From assembly GCA_027475525.1 (NCBI GenBank), contig JAMWFC010000100.1, forward strand, positions 372,001 through 436,000: a DNA stretch of 64,000 nucleotides, in the 5' to 3' direction. The stretch is from Macrolepiota albuminosa (taxonomy: Eukaryota > Basidiomycota > Agaricomycetes > Agaricales > Agaricaceae). The notes under the pieces were generated by a model that saw only the letters and a list, made by a program, of their open reading frames with translations, was not told the origin of the DNA and did no database searches. Of this stretch, positions 1 through 11,616 are shown piece after piece. The stretch's first letter is position 1; each line of letters starts with the position of its first letter. Position numbers and translations under genes: made by a program.

Positions 1-1039
1 GCTAGCATCGTCTATCTCATCTTTGTTGTTTACGGTGCCATCTACAGGCACATTGCATTGCACTATTCTTTTTTGTTTTTATATCTTTGCCTAAACTTTG
101 ATGCTTACAGTTTGCTAGGTAGCACCTTAAATGCTATTATCTAGCATGTCATCTTATCTCATTTGCTTGAGCACACTGGGACTCTGTCAGGACTCCTCAC
201 AACTATGCATGCCAGGTGCTAGAGATGGTGTTGTACTGCATAAATGTCTAGCACATCCAACTACAGTTGGTGTCATCAATATAAAAGTTTGTTTTTTCTC
301 ATGTGGCCTGTATGTCTTCCAGAGGCTGGCACAGTGAAATCTAGTCAAAGGTTATAGGAGTTGTTGAGGAATTTTCTCTTTTTTTTTTCCTGGTGGAAGG
401 GGGAGAGCTCCAATATCTAATCTATCTGCTAGGCAGGGGCCTGTGTTAAAGGCAGTAGTAGAAATGCATAGCAGTAGGATAGGCATGATTGCTGCATCTG
501 CAGTGGCAGTGCAGTTTGAGATCAAAGAGCCCCCTGATCAGTTACAATCTAAAGTGCTTATATAGTTGCAGACAATCAAACTCAGCAAGTTTAGTATCTA
601 AAAGAAAAAACACTTTTAAGCTAAAATAACACCAGATTCAGGCTCAGAATGGTGAATATGCTCAAAAACAACCTTCTGCTGTTTTTTCCATGACTTTTTA
701 GGGTGGCCAATTTTTTGAGTCAATTTATTGACATTTATATATGGTAATTTTAATAAAATTAGTTGAAAACAGCCTCAATTGATATCATGGCATGCTGAGA
801 AACTTGATGATGGGACCTCTGATTGTGAACCACCTATGCTGCAGCCTTGCTGGTAAGCTGCTTTTGGTAAGCACTCATAAAACGCCAGGACCAATTAATG
901 AATCATCAAATAACTTCTGTAGGGCAAGCATTGAGATATTTATGTACTGAGTTTTTAGCATGTTTAAAATTGGTCTTGATATGTTCTCTGTAGTGGTATT
1001 TAGCCCAGCCCCAGTATTAGGTGCTGTTAGTAGTGACAC
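1..1039. other. no recognisable gene (AT-rich, CpG-poor spacer)
   Basis: No open frame with a recognisable product was found on either strand. The composition is AT-rich with very few CG dinucleotides, like the decayed transposon that follows, so this is probably old repeat DNA. Confidence 0.5.
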
Positions 1040-2520
1040 TGAATGATAATCAACAAATAAAACTCACTATTTTAATCAGATTCAGTTCACAGTAAAACTT
1101 TGGATAAAAAATACAGAAGTGACCAGATTTCTTGATGAGGACTCTGAAAGCACCACATCCTGTCCAATTTGTGCAGTTAACCGGAGTGCTGCAGAATCTC
1201 AAGCATAGACTTCTGATGCTTAAAGTCATCCTGCTAGCTAAAGAGATGGGCTGGCCATACAGCAGCCAGTGCTTTCAGCTAAACAGACTGGAGAGGACTT
1301 GGTATAAAGACTATTGACATTAAATCCACACTCCTGAAAAGTGCATTGAAGTCCTTTTGTAGACCCAGTTGGTAAAGGCATGGATTGATGTTGTCTATGA
1401 CATTTTGGATCAGAGTTAGTTTCAGGAATAATTTTGTGATATGTTTTTTACCACCAGCTAATTTGTTCATTTCAAAAGCTTTTAAAGCATCTGGTGGGAG
1501 AGACCCATGTGCCAAAGACTAATTGAAAATGAGGAGAGCCTGGCAGCCAGAATGCTGCTTTTCAAAGACTTTGATAGCATGCTCCACTTGCACAAGAAGC
1601 TGCTCAGTATCCTACCATGCATCACTATTTGACCTGAGATAAATGATTTTGTGAGCTTCATTAAGAATGTTGCTATCTGTACAAGGCACCCAGTTTCTGG
1701 GCTGATGAATTCTGACACATAGATCAAGTGTCCATGCCCTTTTTTCTGAAGCATTGTTTGACCAGGCTTGAGCCTGCAAGAATTTATCAGAGGACAGCAC
1801 TTGTTTTGATTGACAGTGACTTACCAAGACTGTGACTTGTATTCATTCACTGTGAAGCAAGACTCATCTTGAAACAATGGTATAATCTCCTTCTCACCAT
1901 GTTTGAGACTTGGTGAGATTCTTTTGAGCTCTGGTCCTTGATACTTGGCTATACAAGCTTTATATGCCTCTATCACTGATAAAAACACTTTTTTTCAATA
2001 CTTCACAACATCTTCCCACTCATAACTATCCATATAAACATCTTTTTGATGCAGCATCAACTTCTATCCCAATCTGGAAAGCCATCAATGTGCTGTGCAT
2101 TCACATAATGGGAATTTGGAGTGGATATTAAGAGAAGGAAGGATATTGTCATTGACAGCTTTGAGGAGGAGCTTTGGACTAATAGTGCTAGCAGCTTGAA
2201 GGTTGAGCCAAGTGCAAACAGCATGCTGGACATATTCATCAATGTGCATGCTTGTTGAGTTCCTCTTCTCTTTTCTTCTGGCAGCTGCTTTCACATCTTG
2301 TAAAAATGGATAAGTGCATGAATTTCTCAAGCAAAATATGTTCCTTCCAAATTCTTCCATTGCCTTGCTATCTCCTTGCTGGCAACAATCTGACCATATC
2401 CCTTCAACATTAATGTTATGAAGTTTCAAAGTACCATTAATTTGTTGATCATTGACATTGGCATTGTCTTCAATTTTTTCTCCAGGTCTTTCTTCACTTG
2501 CTCTCATAACTCTGCCCAAC
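1040..2520 (-). pseudogene. decayed fungal DDE-superfamily transposase
   Basis: The minus strand carries, across several frames with stops, the order of blocks I know from a common agaricomycete DDE transposase. An N-terminal block lies near 2085-2300 (HIDEYVQHAVCTWL). A first acidic block follows near 1890 (PLFQDESCFTVNEY), then KGHGHLIYVSEFISPETG near 1720 and KIIYLRSNSDAW near 1630. A second acidic block near 1500 reads LIFN-SLAHGSLPPDALKAF where FD is expected. The last block near 1100 reads FYPKFYCELNLIKI where the family normally has NPIE, so the third acidic residue looks lost. At least three frame changes and several stops make it a clear pseudogene. The family assignment is from memory of motif order; no search was run. 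Confidence 0.65.
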
Positions 2521-3910
2521 TTTTCACATTTTTGGAAGTGGGGTGAACAGCTTCATCCATTTTTTCTTCAAAGGCTTTGTCAATCTCATCTTGAGAGCTG
2601 AGTAAAAACTCCTCAAATTCAGATACTTCTAAACTTGGAATTGTAACTTCAACACTTTCCTGCCTAATAACCACTTCATCTTCTAAAATATCTCCTTTAG
2701 ACTCTTGATTAGGTAGAAACTAATACTTGATTACTCACCACTGCTATTGGTGGCAAATGTTGGATCTCTTAACATTTTTGTAAAGCCAAAAATATCCAAG
2801 CACTTCTGATTTGTCATCAATTTCTTGTAATGAAGAACAGTCCTAGGGTGTTTACTCATGACATCAGGACCCTTGATGTATGAAATTGGCTTTTCTGTGT
2901 ATATTGCAGATTAATCTATATTTCTTGAACAATCAATATTATACTTACCCCTTTTGAGCATCTGAGATTTCTTAACTATGTAAGAAAACCAATCTTTGAC
3001 TTTGAGATCATCTTCTTGTTGCTTTGCAAACCTTATCAGCTTTCAAGCTACATTCTGATCTTTTTAAAATTCCTGTTCCTCATCAGTGGTGTCAACATCA
3101 CTCTCAGATAGCTCTTCCATCCCACTTTCTTCATTAGTGGAGATTGCATCCTGGTATAAATTGGCAGTTTGGAATTGATTATAGAGGCCAGCCATGTTTC
3201 TGACATGCTTTTGAGGTTGTCCACATGGCATCTTAGAGATAAGACAGCAGAAACAGTCAGGAGAACAAATTATTTAGTATTTTTTTTGAGGTCAATGTCA
3301 GACTTTAATTCTATTTATGTAAGTAGGACCATAGTTAGCAACTCAAAAGCTTTTGATTTTTTTTGAGGTCAATGTCAGACTTTAATTCTATTTATGTAAG
3401 TAGGACCATAGTTAGCAACTCAAAAGCTTTTGATAGCACTACTTTTCAGAATTTTCATGAATTTTTTTATGAGTTGGCCAAAAGTTTTGGGTCATGCATT
3501 AAACTAAGAAAATTTGCTCATAGAAACATCTTCATAAAGCTCAATAGTATCTATTCTGATGGTTTCTATTAATTTCTGGACATTGTGTGACACCACAAAA
3601 TTTAGTTAATAAAGTTGGTTGTCTTTGATTGTCTGCAACTGTATGTCCAATATAATCAAAAGAGTAATTCATCCTTAGTCCTATACAAGTGATTAAGGGT
3701 GTTGTGTATATGTAGTCAGTATATATGTTTCTATGTCTATTGTTCTACTTTCTACTAAAAGAAAAGGCAATGGTCGAAGAAAAAGGTCTTTGTCAAGGAC
3801 AAAGCATGAGGACAAAGCTGTTTGATCTAAGAGCACACTGGCCAGTCATGACAATCAATAAATATACTCGGTCATACAACATCTACTGGCATGACTGAAG
3901 ACTAAATTCC
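2521..3910. other. no recognisable gene
   Basis: AT-rich, CpG-poor sequence. It may be the 5' end of the decayed transposase to its left, but no motif supports that. It holds one 77-bp duplication, listed separately. Confidence 0.4.
3279..3432. repeat. 77-bp exact tandem duplication 1
   Basis: Copies start at 3279 and 3356. The copies match for 79 positions at an offset of 77. It lies in non-coding repeat DNA. Confidence 0.9.
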
Positions 3911-4196
3911 ATACAGTTGCCTTTGTCATAATCCATATCCTTTTGGGGACCTTTAAAAGTATGGGTTATCACAAAGTATGGACTGTTGCAGAGAACTCTT
4001 ATATTCAGAATCTGGCCTAACATGCCTTCAGCAGGTCAATAAGAGCTTGACAGTGAAATTATTGATTGAGTAACATATAAGCTAGGTAAAAATATCAGTT
4101 CTTTGTAAAATATTATGTAATATATGAAGGTTGAAGAGAGTGAGCTTGTTGAAGCCGTAATTGGCACCTGAAACTTCCAAGGAGGTTCTCAAGCTG

Positions 4197-6229
4197 TTAT
4201 GCACTGGGATCAGCGTCATTGGCCACATATTGCTGAAGGAGTAGCAAGGCTGCAAGGGCCTCCTGCCATGTTAGTTTTAGTACAGTTTCCTCTTTAACAT
4301 TGTTTTCTTGATTAATCTCAATCATCTCCACAGCCTCATGCTTCTTGCATACTGCATCAGCAATTCCTTCCAGCAACTTTTCCTCACTAATCCATGTCTC
4401 ACCCAGTCCATCTTCATGCCTTGGATTGAGTAACTCCTCAACATCCATCTGATTATTCTTTGACAAAACACCTCTCTGCTCCAATTCCTCCAATGCCTCA
4501 CTGACTTCCTTTTCAACAGCCTTAGCCAAGATAATGCCAACAGTTTCTGAGTTGAGTAGGGATGCAATGGGTATAGAAGGGGCACATGAAGGAGGGGAGG
4601 GAATAGTATTGGCATCAGGCAGAATACCTGCCTTTTGCTAGCAGTTCTGAATAGTTGTAGTGTCAACTTCCTGCCAGGCCTGGTTGGCTAGTCGCATAGT
4701 CTTGAGTTGGTTGATAGTGTAGATTTTGGCTGGGATAATACCACTGTCATAGTGGTCAATAGATCTTGAAAGGAACTTGTGACAGTAATGAGCTTTGAAG
4801 CAGTGAATGATACCAGCATCATTAGGCTGAATGTGAGAAGTCAGATTGGGCCTGAAGTTCTCAATATGGATGTTAGTGAGGTTATCAGGGGTGTTATGAC
4901 CTTTGAAATTGTCCTGAAGAAGTAGAATGTGATGCTTTTGATGGTGTAGTTTCTTGTCCCAATCAAGAAGCCACTCTTGGTAGATCGTAGTTGTCATCCA
5001 GGCCTTTGCATTGTTACAATAGTAGAATCTGAGTTGCTGACCAGTTTTCTTGTTGAACACATGTGGACGTGCTGCCTTTCCAATAAAATGGTTGGGAGTT
5101 TCTCACTCCCATCTGCATTTGCAGTCAATGCATACATGATGTGTGCCTTGTTCCCTTTGAAACCAGTCTTCTTTTTCTCCATCAAACCATGATTGGGTGG
5201 CATCCTGTTATTAAAGTGCTCAGTCAAGCACCTCTCACCTCTAGAGCATCACACTCACCCATAAAAGAGACCAGTTTTGTCCATATTAAAGATATTTTTC
5301 AACCAACAATCATACTTGCTAATGAGCTCATGCTCAGCCTCAACAAGAGCAGGCTCAACTGATCCAGCTTCACCATGCATTTTGAATTCCTTTAAGCCAC
5401 ATTGCTTCTTGAATAATGTCAACCAGCCTTTGCTAAGGCTCAACCTCTCCTCCTGTGGAATTCCCTCAAGATCAGCAAATTTGTGCCACTTCTGTCTGAA
5501 AAGGTCTCCAGTAATGCAGATATTATCTTGCAATGCCTTACAAGTCCACAACTCAAGCATCTCCATCACTGCTGAGAATTCTGTCTGCTTCACCCATTTC
5601 CCACTGGCTGCTGTACCAGACTCGAGATGCTGTGCCCATTGTTCATGCCATTTTGATTCCTCCTTCAACCAATGTGAGATAATTGGCTGCTTGAGCTGCA
5701 GATAGAGATACTTCTTATTGAAGTGCTTGGTGGTCTTCACCTGATTCTTCTTTGGTCTGAAGACTGATGGTACCAATCCAGGATCTTGATATGCTGCTTG
5801 AGCGCTGCATATTTCCTGTGAACAGTGCCTGGTTCTTTCGATGGTTTCTTTCATTCAATAGGACCTGGACAATCATAATCAGTCTGAAAGCTAAAATCTG
5901 TGATATTGAGGCATATGTTTGTTTCCTGGACCAGCAATGGCAACAGCATCCTTGACATCCTTTCCCAGATTCATCAACTTCTCAAGCATAGGCTTCAAGA
6001 GTCCATCAAGCTTCTTGACACCACACTCATAGTCCAAGGCCTTGTCAAGCCTATCAATGAGCACTTCTTCATCAACCAGATTCTCCTCATGGTCTAGTCA
6101 CTTTTCTTCCTCTTTGGAAATTGTCTCTTGCTTCTGGAGACAGGAGAGAATTTCATCCTTCTTGTCTTTCACCTGTTCCTTGAGTCGGGAAAGGCCTTTC
6201 TTCAATACTTCAATAACTTTTGGAGGCAT
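4197..6229 (-). pseudogene. pogo/Tigger-type DDE_1 transposase, disrupted
   Basis: A cut-and-paste transposase relic. The likely start is the ATG at 6229 (MPPKVIEVLKKGLSRL), and a stop follows in that frame. The CENP-B/Tc5-like DNA-binding part lies around 5350-5854. The catalytic triad is visible as NMDKTGLF (about 5265), LLLQDNFKGH (about 4920) and QPNDAGIIHCFKAHY (about 4800), the DDD pattern of pogo. Two in-frame TGAs follow the first Asp (5244-5257), a frameshift lies near 5060 after LLERQHVH, and a TAG at 4638 separates a 110-residue Leu/Glu-rich C-terminus. All three catalytic Asp are present but the frame is broken at least four times. Confidence 0.8.
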
Positions 6230-6406
6230 ATTTCCTACACCTCATGTGAAAATTTTTAATAAATTCAACCAGTTATAAGCTCCAATCTGCTTTAAATAGA
6301 TAGAAATGATGAATTATCAGTCAGTTCCAGGCAAAAGTTGACGAAGTATGGGTTTCATCCCGCCCAAAAAGGTATGGATTATGAAATATTACAGATATGT
6401 ACATAC

Positions 6407-6775
6407 TGTTAGCGCTCAAAGCGCACACTGACGATCGCGATCCAACAATCGTACGCCCACAATGACAACACCATCGGCCTCGATCACTCACACTATACCC
6501 TTCACACAATCACATTGACAAAGCACACATCCCGGACAAAGCACACAGGGACAATAACTCCATTATCTTACGATACATATATATACCTCTCCCTACTCAT
6601 ACGTACCCCTCAGTCATTATTATCGGACTGAGGGTGAGTCCTACGCAGACTGCTTACTTGGACGCGTTACTGATACCTTACCGTAGTGATACTTACTGCA
6701 CTGTGATAGGTACAGCAAATACAGTCATTATTATCGGACTGAGGTGATACTTACTGCACTGTGATAGTTCTAACA
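6407..6775 (+). repeat. copia 5' LTR
   Basis: 369 bp, TG..CA bounded with a 6-bp terminal inverted repeat (TGTTAG/CTAACA). A TATA-like stretch (ATACATATATATACC) lies near 6565-6582. A 23-bp block CAGTCATTATTATCGGACTG.. occurs twice, 111 bp apart (6611 and 6722), and GATACTTACTGCACTGTGAT also occurs twice, so part of the LTR is internally duplicated. Confidence 0.95.
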
Positions 6776-6786
6776 GGTTATGGGCC
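6776..6786 (+). promoter_or_regulatory. copia primer-binding site (initiator-tRNA anticodon arm)
   Basis: GGTTATGGGCC directly abuts the LTR. It is complementary to GGCCCATAACC, the anticodon stem-loop of initiator tRNA-Met (CAU in the centre), not to the tRNA 3' end. This is the half-tRNA priming known from Drosophila copia. The inference rests on the complement only; the tRNA gene is not in this window. Confidence 0.75.
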
Positions 6787-6899
6787 TATACTGCGACGAA
6801 CTCTGATTAGAAGACGACGTCCCAAGTAGAAAGAACTTTACCTCACCGTGCACACCCTGTCCGTTCACTCACCCTTGCTAAACTTGCACTCGCGCAACT

Positions 6900-9800
6900 A
6901 TGGGATCTCATACCTCTCCCATCGGCTCCGTACTAGGATCAGACTCCGCATATCCGCGTGTCCGACCGGCCAAGTTGAATGCCCACTGGCCGGCGACCGA
7001 GACTCCCTTCGATCGAACCACTGGCGAATTCACCAAATGGTCGAGGAAACTGGAGATATTTTTGCAACAGAGTGGCCTCGACAGGTACATCTTTGCGCCT
7101 GAGAGTAAGCCTGAGCGACTTGTGCAACAACCCGACCCGACGTCCGAACTGATTGCCTACTCCAACTGGCTCTCGAATAACGACCTCATCATCGGCGTTA
7201 TCCGTGCTGCAGTGTCAGACGCCGAGCAGGAAGGCCTTACTACGGATGGTACTGCCAAAGAGTGTTACGATGCTCTGAAGGCCAGGGCACAACGCGAAGG
7301 CCCTGTCAAGCAAGTCGCTCTAATTCGGGAGGCCCTCTCCACCTACGCACCGGTAGCTGAGCCTATTGAACACACTGCTCGGAAGATCTGCGAGCTAATT
7401 GACCGGGCATTTGCCATCGGGACGATTGACAAAGACTTGCTGAAGTGTATCGCCCTCCTCAACTCCATCAACGACAAGTCATTTGAATCTGTACAAACAC
7501 AGATCTCGCGCGGACTTGCCGACTCGACAAAGGATCACCCATATACGTCTTCCGATGCTCGCAAGCTGTTCCAGACAATAGACAGCCTGGCCACTCTCTC
7601 GAGGCCATCAGACACTGCCCTAGCTGCCACAAGCACAAAGTCCACGGCCGGCACTCACAATCATGGCCCTGGCTACCCGTGTTGTGAACTTTGCTTTGGA
7701 CTTGGCCTTTCATGCCGGGGACACACAAAGGCCTGGTGCATCAGGCCAGGTGGCGGCATGGCTGGGAAGACGATTGAAGAATCCAGAACCGCGCGAAAGG
7801 CCGCACGAGGAGGAGGCAGCAAACAAGGCAATGCTTCCAACAACAATACACCAAAGAACGGTATAGCCGTCAAAGGCCTCGATGGACAAGCATACATTGT
7901 AGATGCCACACACCTCCAAAAATTACAACTCGAGGCCAACACCACGAAAACACCAGAGTTTGCAGGAGTCGCCACAAACACGACGGACTTCTTCGAGTAC
8001 CAGGGATTCATGGCGATTGAGGATGAAAACTCCGACGAAAGGACATCTATTAACTGGAGCGACAACGTGACACAAGACTGTGAAACGATCCTAGCGACGA
8101 CCATGATCGCACCACTAAACCAAGCCGAGCGTACCACCCTCGTGTCACTGAATGAGAAGCCCTTCTTCCTAGATTCTGGGGCAACGGTGCATATATCACC
8201 ATGCCAATCCGACTTCGTCACCCTCAGAGCAATTCCCTCACGAACTGTCAAAGGCATTGGAGGTACATCCATTGAGGCGATTGGTGTGGGACAGATCCGC
8301 TTACACATTCAGAATAAAGCAGAAATCGTCCTCAAAAACGCGCTGTACATACCAGCTTCTACCGTACGGCTGATCTCCGTGTCAGCACTCGTCACTGGTA
8401 TGCGAGCATCTATCACCTTCAATGCAACCGGTGTCACTATCCTCGACGACATAAGTGGAATGCTCATAGCATCCGGCCCCCTCATCCCTGGACGACGACT
8501 TTATACCCTCGAGCTGCAAGCAGCGCTAGCCGAACACGCCCTGACAGCCATGCCGAAGCCAGTCAATCTAGACAAATGGCATTGGCGCTTAGGCCACGCG
8601 AATTACCAAGTCGTGGCAGAAATGGCCCGCGCCGGCATGCTTGAAGGTACGCCTCATGCCTCTCTCCATGCACAACCGAAATGTGACTTCTGTATACTCG
8701 GAAAACAGACCAAGTCACCGGTACCAAAAGTGCGGGAGGAAGGGCGTAGGGCTACGGGAGTATTAGAGATCATATGGATAGACCTGGCCGGTCCTATGCA
8801 CGTACAATCACGTACAGGAAATAGATATGTCATGGACCTGGTTGACGATTATACGAACATGCCGTGGTCGATCCCTCTTAAGTCGAAGAGTGATGCAATC
8901 ACTGCGCTGCAAGCCTGGGAACGTGTCAGGACGCTAGAAACAGGTAAACAAGTCGGAATATACCGCACGGGGCATGATGGGGAGTTGAAGAACTATGAAA
9001 TGAGCAAATGGTTAGCATCGACAGGCACGAAACAAGAGTTGGCAGCACCATACACTTCGCAACACATGGGGCGTGTCGAACGAATGCATAGGACGCTCAT
9101 GGGAAAGGCAAGGACCATGCGGATAGCAGCGAAGTGCCCTGAGTTCTTATGGGACGAGTTTTACATGACGGCGGCACATCTGCATGCCAAAACTGCCACA
9201 AAATCACTCAAAGGTAAAACACCATTTGAACTTTGGCACAAACGCTCTCCAGACTACTCTTACATGAAAGAGATCGGGTGCAAGGCATTTGTCCTCATAA
9301 CTAACCAGCATAACCCAAAGATAAGCGCCCGCAGCATTGAGTGCATCCTCATAGGGTACGGACAAAACACCAAAGCGTACCGCTGCTATGACCCAAAGAC
9401 ACGCATCATACACGAATCTTTCCATGTTCGGTTTATCGAACGACACGATGCATCACCCACTGCAGACCCCATTCCCTCAGTGCCAAGCCGAGAAAGCGAG
9501 CCTACATCCATCAGCCAGATTAAAGAGACCTCGGTAGCTAACCCCTTTGCTACTGACTGCGATGAGGAAGAATATCCACCTCAACCCATAGCCGCACCAC
9601 CTGCGAGAATCGAGGAGCTAAATGAACCAGAACAAGGTGAACAAGCAGCAGGCCCGCGCAGATCAACTCGAACATCAATACCCACGATGAAGGCATCACC
9701 TGACAACCCACCAGTAACACGACTGGAACAGGCTGTGCAAGATGCACGAGAGGCAGGTGAGCGGATACGAGCAGCCAGAGCTGAAAAACGTCAAGAAGCA

Positions 9801-11555
9801 GCAGCAATACAACAAAGAGCAGGCGAAAATGCTCCAGACCCTGTAGGAAACAACGCACCTAATGTCCCTGACCTAGCTAATGTAGCAACTGCGGACGACA
9901 TTGAACACCTTCTCAATGCGGTGGAGTCACTCAGCGACCCCATATCTATAGAAGCAAACGATGAGCCCCGCACGTGGAAAGAGGCCCAGGAATCATCGGA
10001 TGCCAGCAGGTGGGAAGAAGCTTATCGCGATGAGCTCGATTCCCTCAAACAGATGGGGGTATACAAGCTAATTCCAAGAGAGGAAGTTCCTCCAGGGCAC
10101 AAGGTGCGAAAAGGGCGCCCCGTGTTCAAAATAAAACGTGATGAGACAGGAAAAGTAGTGCGGTTCAAGGTGCGACTTGTTTTTAAAGGATTCGAACAGG
10201 TATTTGGAAAAGACTACACCAAGACGACCTTGCCCACGGCACGCATGGAATCATGGCGCATTCTGCTACACCTTGCCGCCGCAAGGAACTGGGACGCCAC
10301 ACAGATCGACGTTAAGACAGCTTTTCTATACGGAGTCCTTCCTGAAGACGAGACGCAATATATGCAGCAGCCTGAGGGATTTGAAGAGCCCGGAAAGGAA
10401 AGCTGGGTCTGGTGCCTGCTACGCGGCCTTTATGGTATGAAACAAGCGGGAAGGATTTGGAATAAGACGGTCAATGACAACATGATAAAATGGGGCTTCA
10501 CTCGCCTTGCATGTGAGTCATGTGTCTACTACAGAAAAACCGACAGCGGGACCACGATCGCCGCCCTGCACGTCGACGACTTTTTGTCAATAGCCAGTAG
10601 TAAGTCAGAAAATGACCGATTCAAAACCCAGATGCGCACTGCATGGACTATCTCAGACCTAGGGATCCCAAAGTACGTGGTAGGAATAGCGGTTGAGTGG
10701 GATCGTGCCAACTCGACGGTTTACCTCTCGCAAACTGCCCTCATCGACAAGATAATATTGCAGTTTGGTCAGAAAGACTCCGCACCTCTGTCCCTTCCAA
10801 TGGACCCAGGCCTCAAGCTACGAAAAGTTGATCGTGCTACGTTACCTCAGGAGGAGATGGCTACCTTGCAACGGACGCCGTACCGATCGCTCGTCGGATG
10901 CCTATTATACGTGGCCATCTCGACCCGACCTGACATTGCTTACGCCGTAGGGCAGTTAACTCAATTTGTCGACAACTACACGACGACACACTGGAACGCA
11001 GCCATCCGCCTGGTTCGATACCTGAAAGGTACAAGAAACCTCAAGCTCACACTAGGTGGCAAGAGTAACCCAGTCCAACTCATCGGCTTCACGGATTCTG
11101 ACTGGGCAAATTGCCCAGACACCAGGCGAAGTGTGGGTGGGTATGCGTGGAGCCTTGGCTCAGGTGTCGTGTCCTGGGCCGCGAGGAAACAGAAGACGGT
11201 CGCAGCTTCTTCATGCGAGGCTGAGTACATGGCCGCCTTTGAAAGTGCACAAGAGTGCATCTGGCTGCGCGCACTACTTCGTGCGATCGACCACCACGAC
11301 GACGTAAAGGATCCCACACCCATACTCTGCGACAACAACGCCGCAATCAACCTCTCCGAAGACCCCACCCTACATGCTCGTGTCAAGCATGTAGACATCA
11401 AGTACCATTTCCTCAGGGAGCGCGTCCAATCGAACGAAATCTGCATTAGGTATATTAACACGAAGTTCAACGTAGCTGATCTCTTCACCAAAGCGCTCGC
11501 TGCCCCTATTTTCAACCGACTACGCGCGTTACTTGGTCTGCGAGACGCGCCATGA
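6900..11555 (+). CDS. gag-pol: copia Gag-Pol polyprotein
   Basis: One 1551-aa frame encodes all proteins needed for copy-and-paste retrotransposition. The Gag N-terminal half ends in a Zn knuckle around residues 260-281 (CELC...H-TKAW-C) with nine residues before the His instead of the usual four. Aspartic protease DSGA lies near 424. The integrase has a His/Cys domain (HWRLGH near 561, CDFC near 596) and the acidic triad IWIDLAG (about 628), GHDGEL (about 692) and RVERMHRT (about 726). Reverse transcriptase follows from about 1090 with HVDD (about 1223) in place of the common YVDD. RNase H has FTDSDW (about 1396), CEAEYMA and LCDNNAA. The order PR-IN-RT-RH defines copia. No stop or frameshift is seen. 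The start is the first Met after the primer-binding site that leads into the long frame. Confidence 0.95.
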   Translation: MGSHTSPIGSVLGSDSAYPRVRPAKLNAHWPATETPFDRTTGEFTKWSRKLEIFLQQSGLDRYIFAPESKPERLVQQPDPTSELIAYSNWLSNNDLIIGVIRAAVSDAEQEGLTTDGTAKECYDALKARAQREGPVKQVALIREALSTYAPVAEPIEHTARKICELIDRAFAIGTIDKDLLKCIALLNSINDKSFESVQTQISRGLADSTKDHPYTSSDARKLFQTIDSLATLSRPSDTALAATSTKSTAGTHNHGPGYPCCELCFGLGLSCRGHTKAWCIRPGGGMAGKTIEESRTARKAARGGGSKQGNASNNNTPKNGIAVKGLDGQAYIVDATHLQKLQLEANTTKTPEFAGVATNTTDFFEYQGFMAIEDENSDERTSINWSDNVTQDCETILATTMIAPLNQAERTTLVSLNEKPFFLDSGATVHISPCQSDFVTLRAIPSRTVKGIGGTSIEAIGVGQIRLHIQNKAEIVLKNALYIPASTVRLISVSALVTGMRASITFNATGVTILDDISGMLIASGPLIPGRRLYTLELQAALAEHALTAMPKPVNLDKWHWRLGHANYQVVAEMARAGMLEGTPHASLHAQPKCDFCILGKQTKSPVPKVREEGRRATGVLEIIWIDLAGPMHVQSRTGNRYVMDLVDDYTNMPWSIPLKSKSDAITALQAWERVRTLETGKQVGIYRTGHDGELKNYEMSKWLASTGTKQELAAPYTSQHMGRVERMHRTLMGKARTMRIAAKCPEFLWDEFYMTAAHLHAKTATKSLKGKTPFELWHKRSPDYSYMKEIGCKAFVLITNQHNPKISARSIECILIGYGQNTKAYRCYDPKTRIIHESFHVRFIERHDASPTADPIPSVPSRESEPTSISQIKETSVANPFATDCDEEEYPPQPIAAPPARIEELNEPEQGEQAAGPRRSTRTSIPTMKASPDNPPVTRLEQAVQDAREAGERIRAARAEKRQEAAAIQQRAGENAPDPVGNNAPNVPDLANVATADDIEHLLNAVESLSDPISIEANDEPRTWKEAQESSDASRWEEAYRDELDSLKQMGVYKLIPREEVPPGHKVRKGRPVFKIKRDETGKVVRFKVRLVFKGFEQVFGKDYTKTTLPTARMESWRILLHLAAARNWDATQIDVKTAFLYGVLPEDETQYMQQPEGFEEPGKESWVWCLLRGLYGMKQAGRIWNKTVNDNMIKWGFTRLACESCVYYRKTDSGTTIAALHVDDFLSIASSKSENDRFKTQMRTAWTISDLGIPKYVVGIAVEWDRANSTVYLSQTALIDKIILQFGQKDSAPLSLPMDPGLKLRKVDRATLPQEEMATLQRTPYRSLVGCLLYVAISTRPDIAYAVGQLTQFVDNYTTTHWNAAIRLVRYLKGTRNLKLTLGGKSNPVQLIGFTDSDWANCPDTRRSVGGYAWSLGSGVVSWAARKQKTVAASSCEAEYMAAFESAQECIWLRALLRAIDHHDDVKDPTPILCDNNAAINLSEDPTLHARVKHVDIKYHFLRERVQSNEICIRYINTKFNVADLFTKALAAPIFNRLRALLGLRDAP

Positions 11556-11599
11556 TTCCATGCGAGGAGGAGACTCAGGGATGCTTGCGAGGTCTCGAG

Positions 11600-11616
11600 G
11601 TCTCGGTGAGGAGGAG
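11600..11616 (+). promoter_or_regulatory. copia polypurine tract
   Basis: A purine-rich run (GGTGAGGAGGAG) sits immediately before the 3' LTR, the expected place for plus-strand priming. A second purine run lies near 11562. Confidence 0.5.

Noticed and set aside
7673..8308. 211-codon antisense ORF inside copia
   Set aside because: It lies opposite the gag-pol frame, with no domain; a shadow of the coding strand.
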